From Oxalobacteraceae bacterium (GTDB lineage Bacteria; Pseudomonadota; Gammaproteobacteria; Burkholderiales; Burkholderiaceae_D), in assembly GCA_021768485.1 (NCBI GenBank), contig JAIZVZ010000004.1:1-64000 (forward strand): DNA of 64,000 nucleotides, written 5' to 3'. A program made the translations under genes and the position numbers. Below are positions 55,757-63,785 of the stretch, piece by piece. A model generated the notes under the pieces. It was not told where the DNA came from. It made no database searches and worked only from the letters and a program-made list of their open reading frames with translations. Positions within the stretch are counted from its first letter, which is position 1; each line of letters begins with the position of its first letter.

Positions 55757-57619
55757 TCAAATCGTTTCCGGCTGGGCCGCGGCATCGGAATTTTCCTGTG
55801 GCGCCGGCGGTATTTGCGGGCCAGCCTGCTGCGCCGAATGCTGCGGCTGCTGCGGCTGCGGTGGCTGAGGTGGCTGAGGGGGCGCCGATGCCTGCTGCGC
55901 GCCGGCCTTTTGAACGTGCTGCGCATATTGCTGATTTTGCTGTTGCAATGCGCTCAGCACCTGCTCGGTCGGACCGAACATCTGCAGCTGGCCGTCGCGC
56001 AGCAGCAGCAACTTGGTCGTCACGCCGATAATCGAGGTGCGGTGCGTGATCAAGACGATCGTCTTGCCGCGCTGACGCAAATCGGTGATGGCCATGACCA
56101 GGGCCTGTTCGCCAGTCTCGTCGAGATTGGAATTGGGTTCGTCGAGAATGATGAGCGCCGGATCGCCATACATGGCCCGCGCCAGCCCGAGGCGCTGCTT
56201 CTGGCCACCGGACAGCCCCATGCCATCGATGCCCAACAGCGTGTCATAGCCTTTTGGCAGATGCAAAATCATGTCATGCACGCCGGCGCGCTGTGCCGCC
56301 AGCACCACCGCATCGGCTTCGATATCGCCAAAGCGCGCAATGTTTTCGCTGACGGTGCCGCCAAATAATTCGATATCTTGCGGCAGATAGCCGATATGCG
56401 GCCCCAGTTCATCCTTGTTCCAGCTGAAGATGTCGGCGCCGTCGAGCCGTACCGTGCCCAGCGCCGCCGGCCAGACGCCGGCCAGCAGGCGCGCCAGCGT
56501 CGACTTGCCGGCGCCGGACGGGCCGATCACGCCCAATACCTCGCCGGCGGCGATCGCAAAGCCGACACCTTTCAAGACCGGCGTCGGCGAACCGGGCGGC
56601 GCCGCCGATACGCCCTCGACGGCAATCTGACCGCGCGGTTTGGGCAGCGCCATGCCGGCCCGCCGCGCCGGATATTCGCTCAATAATTTCTCGAGACGCG
56701 AATATGCACTTTTGGTGCCGCTCCAGCTTTTCCATACAGAAATAACTTGCTGGACCGGCATCAGCGCGCGCCCCAACAGAATCGAGGCGGCGATCATCAT
56801 GCCGGGAGTCATTTTATTTTCGAGCACCAGCAAGGCACCGAAACCGAGGGCCAGCGATTGCAGCGAAATCTGCACGAATTTGGTGATCGCACCGATAATG
56901 CCGGCTTTTTCGCTGGCTTCGGCTTGCAATTGCAAAAATTTTTGATGCAGCTTGAACCAGCGTCCTTGCAGATTGGGCAACATGCCCATCGACTCGATGA
57001 CTTCGGCATTGCGCAAATTATTGCTGGCCAGGGTGGACGAGGCGATGGCCATCGCGTTCGCCTCGGCCAGCGGCTTGCGCGTCGCCACTTCATTGATGAT
57101 GGCCAGGATAATCAATAACAGCGTTCCACCGACGGCAAATATGCCTAGCGAGGGCTCGAACAGGAAGATCACGATCAGATAAATCGGAAACCACGGCGCA
57201 TCCATGAAGGCAAACAAGGCATTCCCGGTCAAGAACTGGCGAATGTTTGTCAAGTCGGACAAAGCCTGTCCGGCGTTGCCGCCACCGCGCCTGAGGCTTT
57301 GCTCAAACGCGGCCGTATAGACACGCTTATTGAGCGTCATGTCGAGATGGGCGCCGATACGCACCAGCATAAAGCTGCGCATCAATTCCAGGCCGCTCAT
57401 CAATATATAGGCACCGAACATCATCAGCGTCAGCATCGCCAGCGTGATTTCATTGCGGCTGCCCAAAACCCGGTCATACACTTGCAGCATGTATAAGGAC
57501 GGCACCAGCATCAACAAATTAATAATGGCGCTAAACACCGCCACGGTACGAAAGGCACTTTTAAAACCACTTAACACCTGCGTAATTTCGTTACGCGGCA
57601 TTTGAAATAGGATTCTCAT
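55757..57619 (-). CDS. type I secretion system permease/ATPase (PrtD/SapD-like) with Gln/Pro-rich tail
   Basis: About 620 residues: N-terminal half with six membrane segments (FSAIINLLMLVPSLYMLQVYDRV, in part, is typical of the PrtD group; no C39 peptidase domain), then an ATPase with Walker A GPSGAGKST, signature LSGGQKQR and Walker B ALIILDEPNSNLD. The last 60 residues are low complexity, rich in Gln, Pro and Ala. It should recognise a C-terminal secretion signal and drive one-step export. The start is uncertain: ATG 57617-57619 or 57599-57601, while the GTG at 57703 would add tetrapeptide repeats encoded by a 12-base DNA repeat. First gene of the exporter operon. Confidence 0.93.
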   Translation of the reverse strand: MRILFQMPRNEITQVLSGFKSAFRTVAVFSAIINLLMLVPSLYMLQVYDRVLGSRNEITLAMLTLMMFGAYILMSGLELMRSFMLVRIGAHLDMTLNKRVYTAAFEQSLRRGGGNAGQALSDLTNIRQFLTGNALFAFMDAPWFPIYLIVIFLFEPSLGIFAVGGTLLLIILAIINEVATRKPLAEANAMAIASSTLASNNLRNAEVIESMGMLPNLQGRWFKLHQKFLQLQAEASEKAGIIGAITKFVQISLQSLALGFGALLVLENKMTPGMMIAASILLGRALMPVQQVISVWKSWSGTKSAYSRLEKLLSEYPARRAGMALPKPRGQIAVEGVSAAPPGSPTPVLKGVGFAIAAGEVLGVIGPSGAGKSTLARLLAGVWPAALGTVRLDGADIFSWNKDELGPHIGYLPQDIELFGGTVSENIARFGDIEADAVVLAAQRAGVHDMILHLPKGYDTLLGIDGMGLSGGQKQRLGLARAMYGDPALIILDEPNSNLDETGEQALVMAITDLRQRGKTIVLITHRTSIIGVTTKLLLLRDGQLQMFGPTEQVLSALQQQNQQYAQHVQKAGAQQASAPPQPPQPPQPQQPQHSAQQAGPQIPPAPQENSDAAAQPETI

Positions 57620-57645
57620 ATTTGCATGCAAAGTGCACCGCAGTG

Positions 57646-57705
57646 CAGGTTGAACTACAGGTTGAACTGCCGCTTGAACAGCAGTTTGAAAAGCAGCTTG
57701 CACAA
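57646..57705 (-). repeat. five 12-base imperfect tandem repeats
   Basis: Units caggttgaacta, caggttgaactg, ccgcttgaacag, cagtttgaaaag, cagcttgcacaa. The TTGAA core recurs exactly every 12 bases (57650, 57662, 57674, 57686, then TTGCA at 57698). On the minus strand it stays in frame with the ABC gene and would encode QxxV/F tetrapeptides if the GTG start were used. Confidence 0.85.
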
Positions 57706-57760
57706 TAGGCCGACATGACGATCCAGAGCGTGGACTTTATATGGACTACCGGCAAACAAA

Positions 57761-57776
57761 TGTGATGGCCATCACG
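57761..57776. promoter_or_regulatory. CRP/FNR-type palindrome upstream of the exporter operon
   Basis: TGTGATGGCCATCACG: TGTGA-N6-TCACG, a perfect 14-base inverted repeat (GTGATGGCCATCAC) one base off the E. coli CRP consensus TGTGA-N6-TCACA. It lies 142 bases before the ATG at 57619. The regulator identity is inference. Confidence 0.5.
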
Positions 57777-58066
57777 CTTTCCACCACTTCACACGTGCAA
57801 GGTGCACACATGATGATGGCGCACAATAATGATGATGTTGAGCGGGCAATTCCTCCTCTCTGCAGATCGATTCCGGCAACGCGGCGCGATCGGGGCAGGC
57901 ATGAAAAAAAACAGGGAATCAGCAAGACAGGTCAAAAATCAGTCTGAACCAGCGAGCCTGACAGGACCACGCAATATATTCACGCAAACCGGCGCAAACT
58001 CACGCAAACAAAGCCGCGCTATACACGCGGCATGACACGAACCAATGTGTGTTCTGACGCGCGACG

Positions 58067-59986
58067 TCAGCCGAAGTTCAAACCATTGCGCAGGCAATCG
58101 ATTTTGTCCGCCAATAAAATGGGGTCGTAGACCGTGAATCGCAGGTTTTTTTGAAAATCGAGCAAATGCAGAATTGCCTCTGTAGTAAGTCCTTCGTTCA
58201 GCAGGCGCGCGGCATGGTTGGGGAAGAACTCGACTTCTCCCGACTCGCTGGCGGTGCCGCCGGTGCCGTCACCAGTGCCCGGCAGCATGCCGCTGGCGTC
58301 GCCGTCGGCGCCCATGAACACTTCAAATGCCAGCGAAAAATCATGTCCGAACCATCTGCCGTAAGGCAGCCATTTATTCGGCCGCGGATCGGCCTCGAAC
58401 AGAAAATGGGCCTCGCCGCCCGCAATTCTGATCGCGCCTGCGCTCACAAAACCATGCAGCACAGCGCACTTTCCGAGCCGCGCCAGCGTAGCGCCGATCG
58501 CCCCATCGTTAGGGCAGTACCGGCGCTTGCTCGATGGCCCCACTGTCGCCCCAAGGTCTTGTGAACACGCAAACATCAACAAGTCGCCATTTTTGAACAT
58601 GGCCTCGACCCCGATCAATTCGCCCGCGATGAATTGCTGAGCAAGCAGAGGCTCGGCATAATCATAAGCGGCCATGAAAGCACAATACGCGGGCGCATCG
58701 CGGAAAATCCGGACGCCCTGGCCGCCGCTGGCATAATTTTCCTTGACCACGATCGGCAGGCCGAGCGCGGCGAGGGCCGCCGCGGCGAACTGCGGCGCGG
58801 CGACGACGACAAAATCGGGACTCGCAATGGCATTGTCGCGACAATATTCGGCAAAGCCGACCTTGCTGAGGATGGCATGGGCGGCCTGGTTTTTGATCGG
58901 CAGCAGAGGCAGCAAATCGGGCCTCTGCTCGCGGTAAATTTTCCACATGATCGGATCTTCGCCGAGCAAGATATAGTCGTATGCAGCGGCGGCGCGCAGC
59001 GCAGACAGGCGCGCAGTCAGCACATCAAGACTGGCGCCGCCATCGATCCAGGCATCGTAATAGCCGTTCTTGACGGCGGGGTTGCCGGCCGCGCACAAGA
59101 CATCGACCTGCGACCCGGCGCGCTTGAGCAGGTGCGGCATTTCGGCCATCGTGCTCCATGTGCTGGCGACCAATAATACGCGGGGCGCCGCCGGCGGCAG
59201 GCTGCGCTGTTCAGGCAGGACACGCGCCAGATGCGGATTGGGGATACGGATTCCGTCCCGCGCCGCCTGCAAGGCGTGCAACTGCGCCTGATGCGGCCTC
59301 GACAATAGCTGGCAATATGCGAGCTGCAAGGCGCCGCACGCCTGCATCTCGCCGAGCGCCTCGGCCGGCAAGCGTTTCAAGGCTTCTTCATCGATTTGAA
59401 ACACAGTATCGCATTGCCGCTCGCCGCCAGCGTCGTTGAAACGGAGCGGCCACGGACGCAGCAAACGGAATTTTTGCAAGACACCGCAGGCGGCGCGCGT
59501 GGCCAGGCGATCTTGCTCGTCGTGGAGCAGCCTGCGCCACACACTGCGCAGCGCAGCCGATGGCTTGCCATCGATAAAAAGCGGCTCGCCGCCGGGCCCG
59601 CCGCAAAGCAGGCCGCTGTCTTCATCGATGCACAGAACGCGCTGGCCATCGGCGGTCGATGCCAGCGCAAATGGATAGGAGCGCAGCACCGCCGGCAGGT
59701 AGGCGTTGCGCCACTGGCCATCGGGCGCAACAAACAGATTGCCGTGGGCTCCGAGCACGGCAATCAACATGAAACAATCGCCTTCATCGATAAAAGCCAT
59801 CGGCAGCGACAATGCCGCCGCCGGCGCTTCGGCCGCGGCGATGGCGACAACCGCATGGTCGCGGGCAAAAGCATGGTTCGAGGCGCTGCGCCAGCGCTGC
59901 TGCGCATGACGTTCGCAGCTGACGACATGATAATTTGACACGAGAATACGCTGTCCCTGTGTAAATAGCCAGTTCAAAAATGGCAA
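58067..59986 (-). CDS. SapC domain - ATP-grasp fusion protein
   Basis: A 639-residue two-part protein without signal peptide. Residues 16-245 match the SapC family (YHVVSCERHAQQRWR, NLFVAPDGQWRNAYLPAVLRSYPFAL in part, LCIDEDSGLL, FRLLRPWPLRFND). Residues 265-620 look like an ATP-grasp enzyme: a Rossmann-like PreATP part (RVLLVASTWSTMAEMPHLL), GLPIVVKENYASGGQGVRIF (410-428) as nucleotide loop, and HFLFEADPRPNKWLPYG (527-542) with the metal and phosphate residues. SapC was first named from the Campylobacter fetus S-layer locus, function unknown. It lies between the DUF4214/RTX protein and its type I exporter, so it probably helps, modifies or regulates the exported protein. GTG 59939-59941 is an alternative start at the SapC boundary. 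Confidence 0.85.
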   Translation of the reverse strand: MPFLNWLFTQGQRILVSNYHVVSCERHAQQRWRSASNHAFARDHAVVAIAAAEAPAAALSLPMAFIDEGDCFMLIAVLGAHGNLFVAPDGQWRNAYLPAVLRSYPFALASTADGQRVLCIDEDSGLLCGGPGGEPLFIDGKPSAALRSVWRRLLHDEQDRLATRAACGVLQKFRLLRPWPLRFNDAGGERQCDTVFQIDEEALKRLPAEALGEMQACGALQLAYCQLLSRPHQAQLHALQAARDGIRIPNPHLARVLPEQRSLPPAAPRVLLVASTWSTMAEMPHLLKRAGSQVDVLCAAGNPAVKNGYYDAWIDGGASLDVLTARLSALRAAAAYDYILLGEDPIMWKIYREQRPDLLPLLPIKNQAAHAILSKVGFAEYCRDNAIASPDFVVVAAPQFAAAALAALGLPIVVKENYASGGQGVRIFRDAPAYCAFMAAYDYAEPLLAQQFIAGELIGVEAMFKNGDLLMFACSQDLGATVGPSSKRRYCPNDGAIGATLARLGKCAVLHGFVSAGAIRIAGGEAHFLFEADPRPNKWLPYGRWFGHDFSLAFEVFMGADGDASGMLPGTGDGTGGTASESGEVEFFPNHAARLLNEGLTTEAILHLLDFQKNLRFTVYDPILLADKIDCLRNGLNFG

Positions 59987-60069
59987 GCCGAGCGCGGTAA
60001 ATCGAAGGCTGCCCTGAGCGGCCGGCAGGGACCGCGAACGGCGACGAACGGCGGCGGCGAAGTGGCCAT

Positions 60070-60086
60070 CATCATATTTTGATGAA
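60070..60086. promoter_or_regulatory. short AT-rich palindrome before the SapC-ATP-grasp gene
   Basis: TCATCA, 5 bases, TGATGA, directly after the terminator of the surface-protein gene and about 84 bases before the next start. It could be an operator or part of a second stem-loop; no more can be said. Confidence 0.3.
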
Positions 60087-60090
60087 TGAA

Positions 60091-60119
60091 AAAAGCCGGG
60101 CTTGCGGCCCGGCTTTTTA
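60091..60119 (-). terminator. strong rho-independent terminator after the surface-protein gene
   Basis: 12-base stem AAAAAGCCGGGC / GCCCGGCTTTTT around a 5-base loop, ending in T5 on the minus strand, 61 bases after the stop of the DUF4214 gene. It should separate that gene from the SapC-ATP-grasp gene. Confidence 0.9.
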
Positions 60120-60180
60120 GGTGGATAACGGTCTCTGCCTGTTCGCTTTCGCGGCCTGCCTTGCCGCCTGCGACTTCAGC

Positions 60181-63100
60181 TTATGCCAGCGTGATGATGC
60201 CTGCGGCAATCGCCGTCGTCGAGGCCGCATGGTAGCCGACCAGGACGATCGATTCGAACACGCCCGCACCATGGTCGTACGTTACCACCGTATCGGCACC
60301 GGCCGCGCCGTATGTGAAGACGCCATTGGCCGCATCATAAGTCCCGGTAGTGAACTCGACATGACCGGCCACGCCGGCCAGATTCGTTGCCGCCAGGTCG
60401 ACCGCGGTGGCCGTGGCTGCAAAGGCCGACAGATCGATCTTGTCGCCGGCCGTCACGCCTTTGACGATATCGAAAGTCGAGGTCAATTCGGCCGTCTGGA
60501 TGATGGTCGAATTATTCAGGCCCGATGCATTGGCTGCGGCCTGGACAATGGTCGCGGTGCTGCCCGACACGGTGATCGAATCGGCCCCCGCGCCGCCGGT
60601 GATCACGTCCGCCCCGCCGCCGCCGGTAATGATGTCTTTTCCCGCACCGCCGATGATATGGTCGATCCCCGTGCCGCCGGTAATCGTGCTCTTGACCGTG
60701 GCGCTGCCATACAGCGTATTGGTGCCGGCCGATTCCGTGATGCTGACCAGATCCAGCGCCAGGCGGGCATCGATGACGTCGCCGCCATTGGCGCTACCGG
60801 TAATCGTGGTCGTGGTGGTCGGCGTGCTGGCCGCGATCGCTCCCGAGGTCCAGACCAGGCCGGTATTGGCCGCACCGGCGCCGGCAACCACCAGACCGGA
60901 GGCATTCAGCGATGTCAGCGCGGTCGATGCCGCAACCAGCGAGGTCGCCGCCGTTCCGGAGATGGTAATGGCTTTGACATCGTTACCGAGGATGGAGACC
61001 GTATCGACGACCGTGCCCGCGGGCGTGGTCGAGGTGTCCGTGGTGACGATATTGATTGTTTCGACATTGGCGGCCGACACGCTACCGAAGCTGGTGCTGG
61101 CAGCAGCGCTCAGGTTGACGTTGAAGACATCGGCAGTAGAGGCCGCCGCGCCAGTCACGCCAACCACATAGGCGGTGCCGGTATCGGTCAGCGCCAGGGT
61201 GCCGCCTGTTGTGTAGCCGCTCAAGGTCACGCCGGCGCCACCGGCGGTGGTCACATAGTTATAGCCGCCCAAGACGTCGAGGGCAATGCTGGTTGCCGCC
61301 GGCGTGGTCACCGTCAGATGTTCGAAGCCGGTCACCAGCCCGGCAAAGGTGTTGTTCAACGATGCCGTCGCCGCATCCGAGCCAGCCATCTTCAGCGTAT
61401 CGGTACCGCTACCGCCGTCAACCGTGCCACCGGCGCCAAGCGTGGTGATGATGGCCGTGTCGTCGCCGGCGCCGAAAGTGACGGCCTTGGTGGCGCCGGT
61501 AGCGACCGTCACCACGTTATTGCCGGCATCAAAGGCCGCCACTTCGGCGGCGTTCAGCGATACCGTCACCCCTGCCGTATTGTTCGAGGTGAAGGAGGTG
61601 ACCGCCGTTGTCGAACCCGTCAATGTCAGCGCCTGATCGCCGGCAACCGTCACCGTTTTCGCCGCCGAGTCATTGATGGCCAGCGCCGACGCTGCCCCGC
61701 TGGCCGTGATATTCAATACCTTGACGGTATTGTCGGTCAGCGTGGCGCCGGCCTTCAAGCCGTTGACAGTCAAGGCCAGCGTCGTCGCCGTTGGCGTCGT
61801 CGAGGCGTCGGTGACGGTCACGTTCGAGGCCGAATTGGCCAGCGACAGCGAACTTAGCGCATTGCTGGCAATGGTCGACGATGCGCCATAGCCGCTCAAG
61901 GTGACCGAGGTAATGGTGTTGGCCAGCGTGCCCGAGGCGGCGTTCAAGTCATTGATCGACACGGTGCCATCGACGATGGCGCCGGTGGTCGTGCCCTGGG
62001 TCGTCGGCGCTGCCGCGGTCACGACGGTATCGGCGCCCACGCCGCCCGAGGTGATGGCGAAATTGGCGGTCGTGACGTCTGTCACCGCGCCGGCCGTCTT
62101 GGCGGTAAATGTCACCGTACCGTTCAGGTTATCAACTGCGACATAATTTGCGGCGCCGACCAGATTGTATGCAGCGACAAATTTGGCCGCATTCTGGATG
62201 GCCGTCTGGGCCGCGGTCAGCACCACGCCGACACCGTCAAAGGTGACGGTATCGGCATCGATGTTGGTGCCGAAGGTGGCCGTAAACGCTTCTTTGGCAA
62301 CACCCACAGCGGCCGCCGCCGCCGCTTGAATCACGGTTACCGATGTCGTATCGGCAGAACCGGTGACGTTGACCGCGCCTTGGCTGACAGCGCCCGGAGC
62401 GACGGCCGCGGCAGCGGCGGCGGCGGCCGTTTCCGTCACGCTGATGGTGGTGCCGCCGGTAATGGTGACCGCGCCCGAGGTCGCGGTGTCGGCCGCATTG
62501 ACGACCACGGCCCCGCTCGCCCCGCTGGCGGTGATGGCGCCGGTGCTGACCCCGGCCGCCGTCACGGTCACATCGGAGCCGCCGCTGACGCTCATGGTGC
62601 CGGCCGCCAGCGCCGTGTCGTTGGCCACCACGGCGGTGGTGGTCGCGGCCGTAATGGTGCTGCCGCCGACCGAGGTGACATTGGCATTTGTCAGGCCGGT
62701 CCAGCCGCTGACGTTTGCGGTCACCGCATTATTGACCGATGTGATGTTGGCGATTTCGACATTCTTGACCGTTGCCGCGGTATTGACGACATACGCGGGA
62801 CCGGCGGCAGCGAGATCGATGACATTGATGGTATCGACACCGGCACCGCCATCGATGCTGTCGAGCGCGGTCAGGGTCGCGGCACCGGCTGCGGTCGGCA
62901 CGGCATTGAAGGTATCGGCGCCGGCCGTTCCGGTAAACGCGGCGCCGGTATCGATACCGGTCGTGAGCGCAAATATCTGGCCGGGATTGGCTTCGGCATC
63001 GTGCGCCACGACCACGGCGGAAATGGCATTGTCGATATCGGCGGCCGATGGCGTCGCGATATTGCTGACGCCGCTCAGAAAGGTCTTGGCGACGGCGTTG

Positions 63101-63513
63101 GCCGCGTCGCCCGAATAGGCCACGAGTTCGTCCGTGGTGTCGAGCGCGGCAGTAAATGCGCTTGCCGCCGCCACTTTGGCCGCCAGGCTGTCCGCATCGG
63201 TACTCTGGGCCCCCTCGGCAATCTGCAACACCACGTTGGCCAGCGTCAGCGCGCCGGCGGCAAGCTTGTTGCCCCAATATTGCAGGCCATCCACATCGGC
63301 CGCGTGGCCAAACAGATTGGTATAGACCTTGTTTACGATTCCATACGAGGACAGGCCATTATATGCGGACGTATATTCTGCCTGTTTGGCAAATTCAGCG
63401 GCGACGGCCGCCACACTGTCAGCCCCCTCCCAGACTGCCAGGCCGGCAGGATCGGCAGGACGATTGAAGTATGCGACGTAGAGCTTTTGAATATCGAGAT
63501 CGGAAACAGCCAT
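60181..63513 (-). CDS. DUF4214/RTX-like secreted protein, putative S-layer or adhesin protein
   Basis: An 1110-residue protein with no signal peptide and no cysteine, made almost wholly of Ala, Thr, Ser, Val, Gly, Asp and Asn. Residues 1-100 hold two DUF4214-type units (LYVAYFNRPADPAGLAVW, NLFGHAADVDGLQYW). Residues 190-940 are a long beta-type repeat region. Near 946-977 are glycine-rich RTX nonapeptides (GGAGKDIITGGGGADVITGG and similar) for calcium-driven folding outside the cell. The C-terminus should carry the uncleaved type I signal. Composition, lack of Cys, and the exporter and SapC downstream suggest an S-layer protein like RsaA or SapA; an adhesin is the main alternative. GGGAG lies 7 bases before the ATG. 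Single-gene unit with strong terminator, as expected for heavy expression. Confidence 0.85.
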   Translation of the reverse strand: MAVSDLDIQKLYVAYFNRPADPAGLAVWEGADSVAAVAAEFAKQAEYTSAYNGLSSYGIVNKVYTNLFGHAADVDGLQYWGNKLAAGALTLANVVLQIAEGAQSTDADSLAAKVAAASAFTAALDTTDELVAYSGDAANAVAKTFLSGVSNIATPSAADIDNAISAVVVAHDAEANPGQIFALTTGIDTGAAFTGTAGADTFNAVPTAAGAATLTALDSIDGGAGVDTINVIDLAAAGPAYVVNTAATVKNVEIANITSVNNAVTANVSGWTGLTNANVTSVGGSTITAATTTAVVANDTALAAGTMSVSGGSDVTVTAAGVSTGAITASGASGAVVVNAADTATSGAVTITGGTTISVTETAAAAAAAAVAPGAVSQGAVNVTGSADTTSVTVIQAAAAAAVGVAKEAFTATFGTNIDADTVTFDGVGVVLTAAQTAIQNAAKFVAAYNLVGAANYVAVDNLNGTVTFTAKTAGAVTDVTTANFAITSGGVGADTVVTAAAPTTQGTTTGAIVDGTVSINDLNAASGTLANTITSVTLSGYGASSTIASNALSSLSLANSASNVTVTDASTTPTATTLALTVNGLKAGATLTDNTVKVLNITASGAASALAINDSAAKTVTVAGDQALTLTGSTTAVTSFTSNNTAGVTVSLNAAEVAAFDAGNNVVTVATGATKAVTFGAGDDTAIITTLGAGGTVDGGSGTDTLKMAGSDAATASLNNTFAGLVTGFEHLTVTTPAATSIALDVLGGYNYVTTAGGAGVTLSGYTTGGTLALTDTGTAYVVGVTGAAASTADVFNVNLSAAASTSFGSVSAANVETINIVTTDTSTTPAGTVVDTVSILGNDVKAITISGTAATSLVAASTALTSLNASGLVVAGAGAANTGLVWTSGAIAASTPTTTTTITGSANGGDVIDARLALDLVSITESAGTNTLYGSATVKSTITGGTGIDHIIGGAGKDIITGGGGADVITGGAGADSITVSGSTATIVQAAANASGLNNSTIIQTAELTSTFDIVKGVTAGDKIDLSAFAATATAVDLAATNLAGVAGHVEFTTGTYDAANGVFTYGAAGADTVVTYDHGAGVFESIVLVGYHAASTTAIAAGIITLA

Positions 63514-63619
63514 TTGAGACTCCCAAGAAATTAATTTAAGTACGAACTCTGCAGCGCCACCATATTTCGCGACCCAGATGACAGCGAATCAATCATGGCA
63601 GAAGACAGATGTGCGGGAA

Positions 63620-63635
63620 TGTGACGATTGTCACA
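63620..63635. promoter_or_regulatory. CRP/FNR-type palindrome upstream of the surface-protein gene
   Basis: TGTGACGATTGTCACA, an exact match in both half-sites to TGTGA-N6-TCACA, 107 bases before the start codon. A related site lies before the exporter operon. Binding protein not known. Confidence 0.6.
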
Positions 63636-63733
63636 AACAGATAGGACAATCAACGATTTGGCGCTTTTTTTTCACGTGAAAAGCGATGAAAAATAATGAA
63701 GGAAAAGTATTTTCCGGGACGATATTATTCAGC

Positions 63734-63785
63734 GCGAAGCGAAAACGCGAAGCAAAAGCGCATAGCAAAAGTGCGAAGCCGTAGT
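63734..63785. repeat. four 13-base imperfect tandem repeats
   Basis: gcgaagcgaaaac, gcgaagcaaaagc, gcatagcaaaagt, gcgaagccgtagt, directly adjacent, about 220-270 bases upstream of the surface-protein start. Confidence 0.8.

Larger units (their letters stand above)
57620..58066. other. intergenic region upstream of the type I secretion operon
   Basis: 447 bases with no supported gene. It contains a 12-base tandem repeat (57646-57705), a CRP-like palindrome (57761-57776) and a second short inverted repeat GTGCAAGGTGCAC near 57800. Short frames on both strands lack ribosome-binding sites. Confidence 0.45.

Noticed and set aside
60121-63534. Long plus-strand frames opposite the surface-protein gene
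   Set aside because: They mirror its Ala/Thr/Gly repeats and have no start signals; the minus strand carries DUF4214 and RTX motifs and a good ribosome-binding site.
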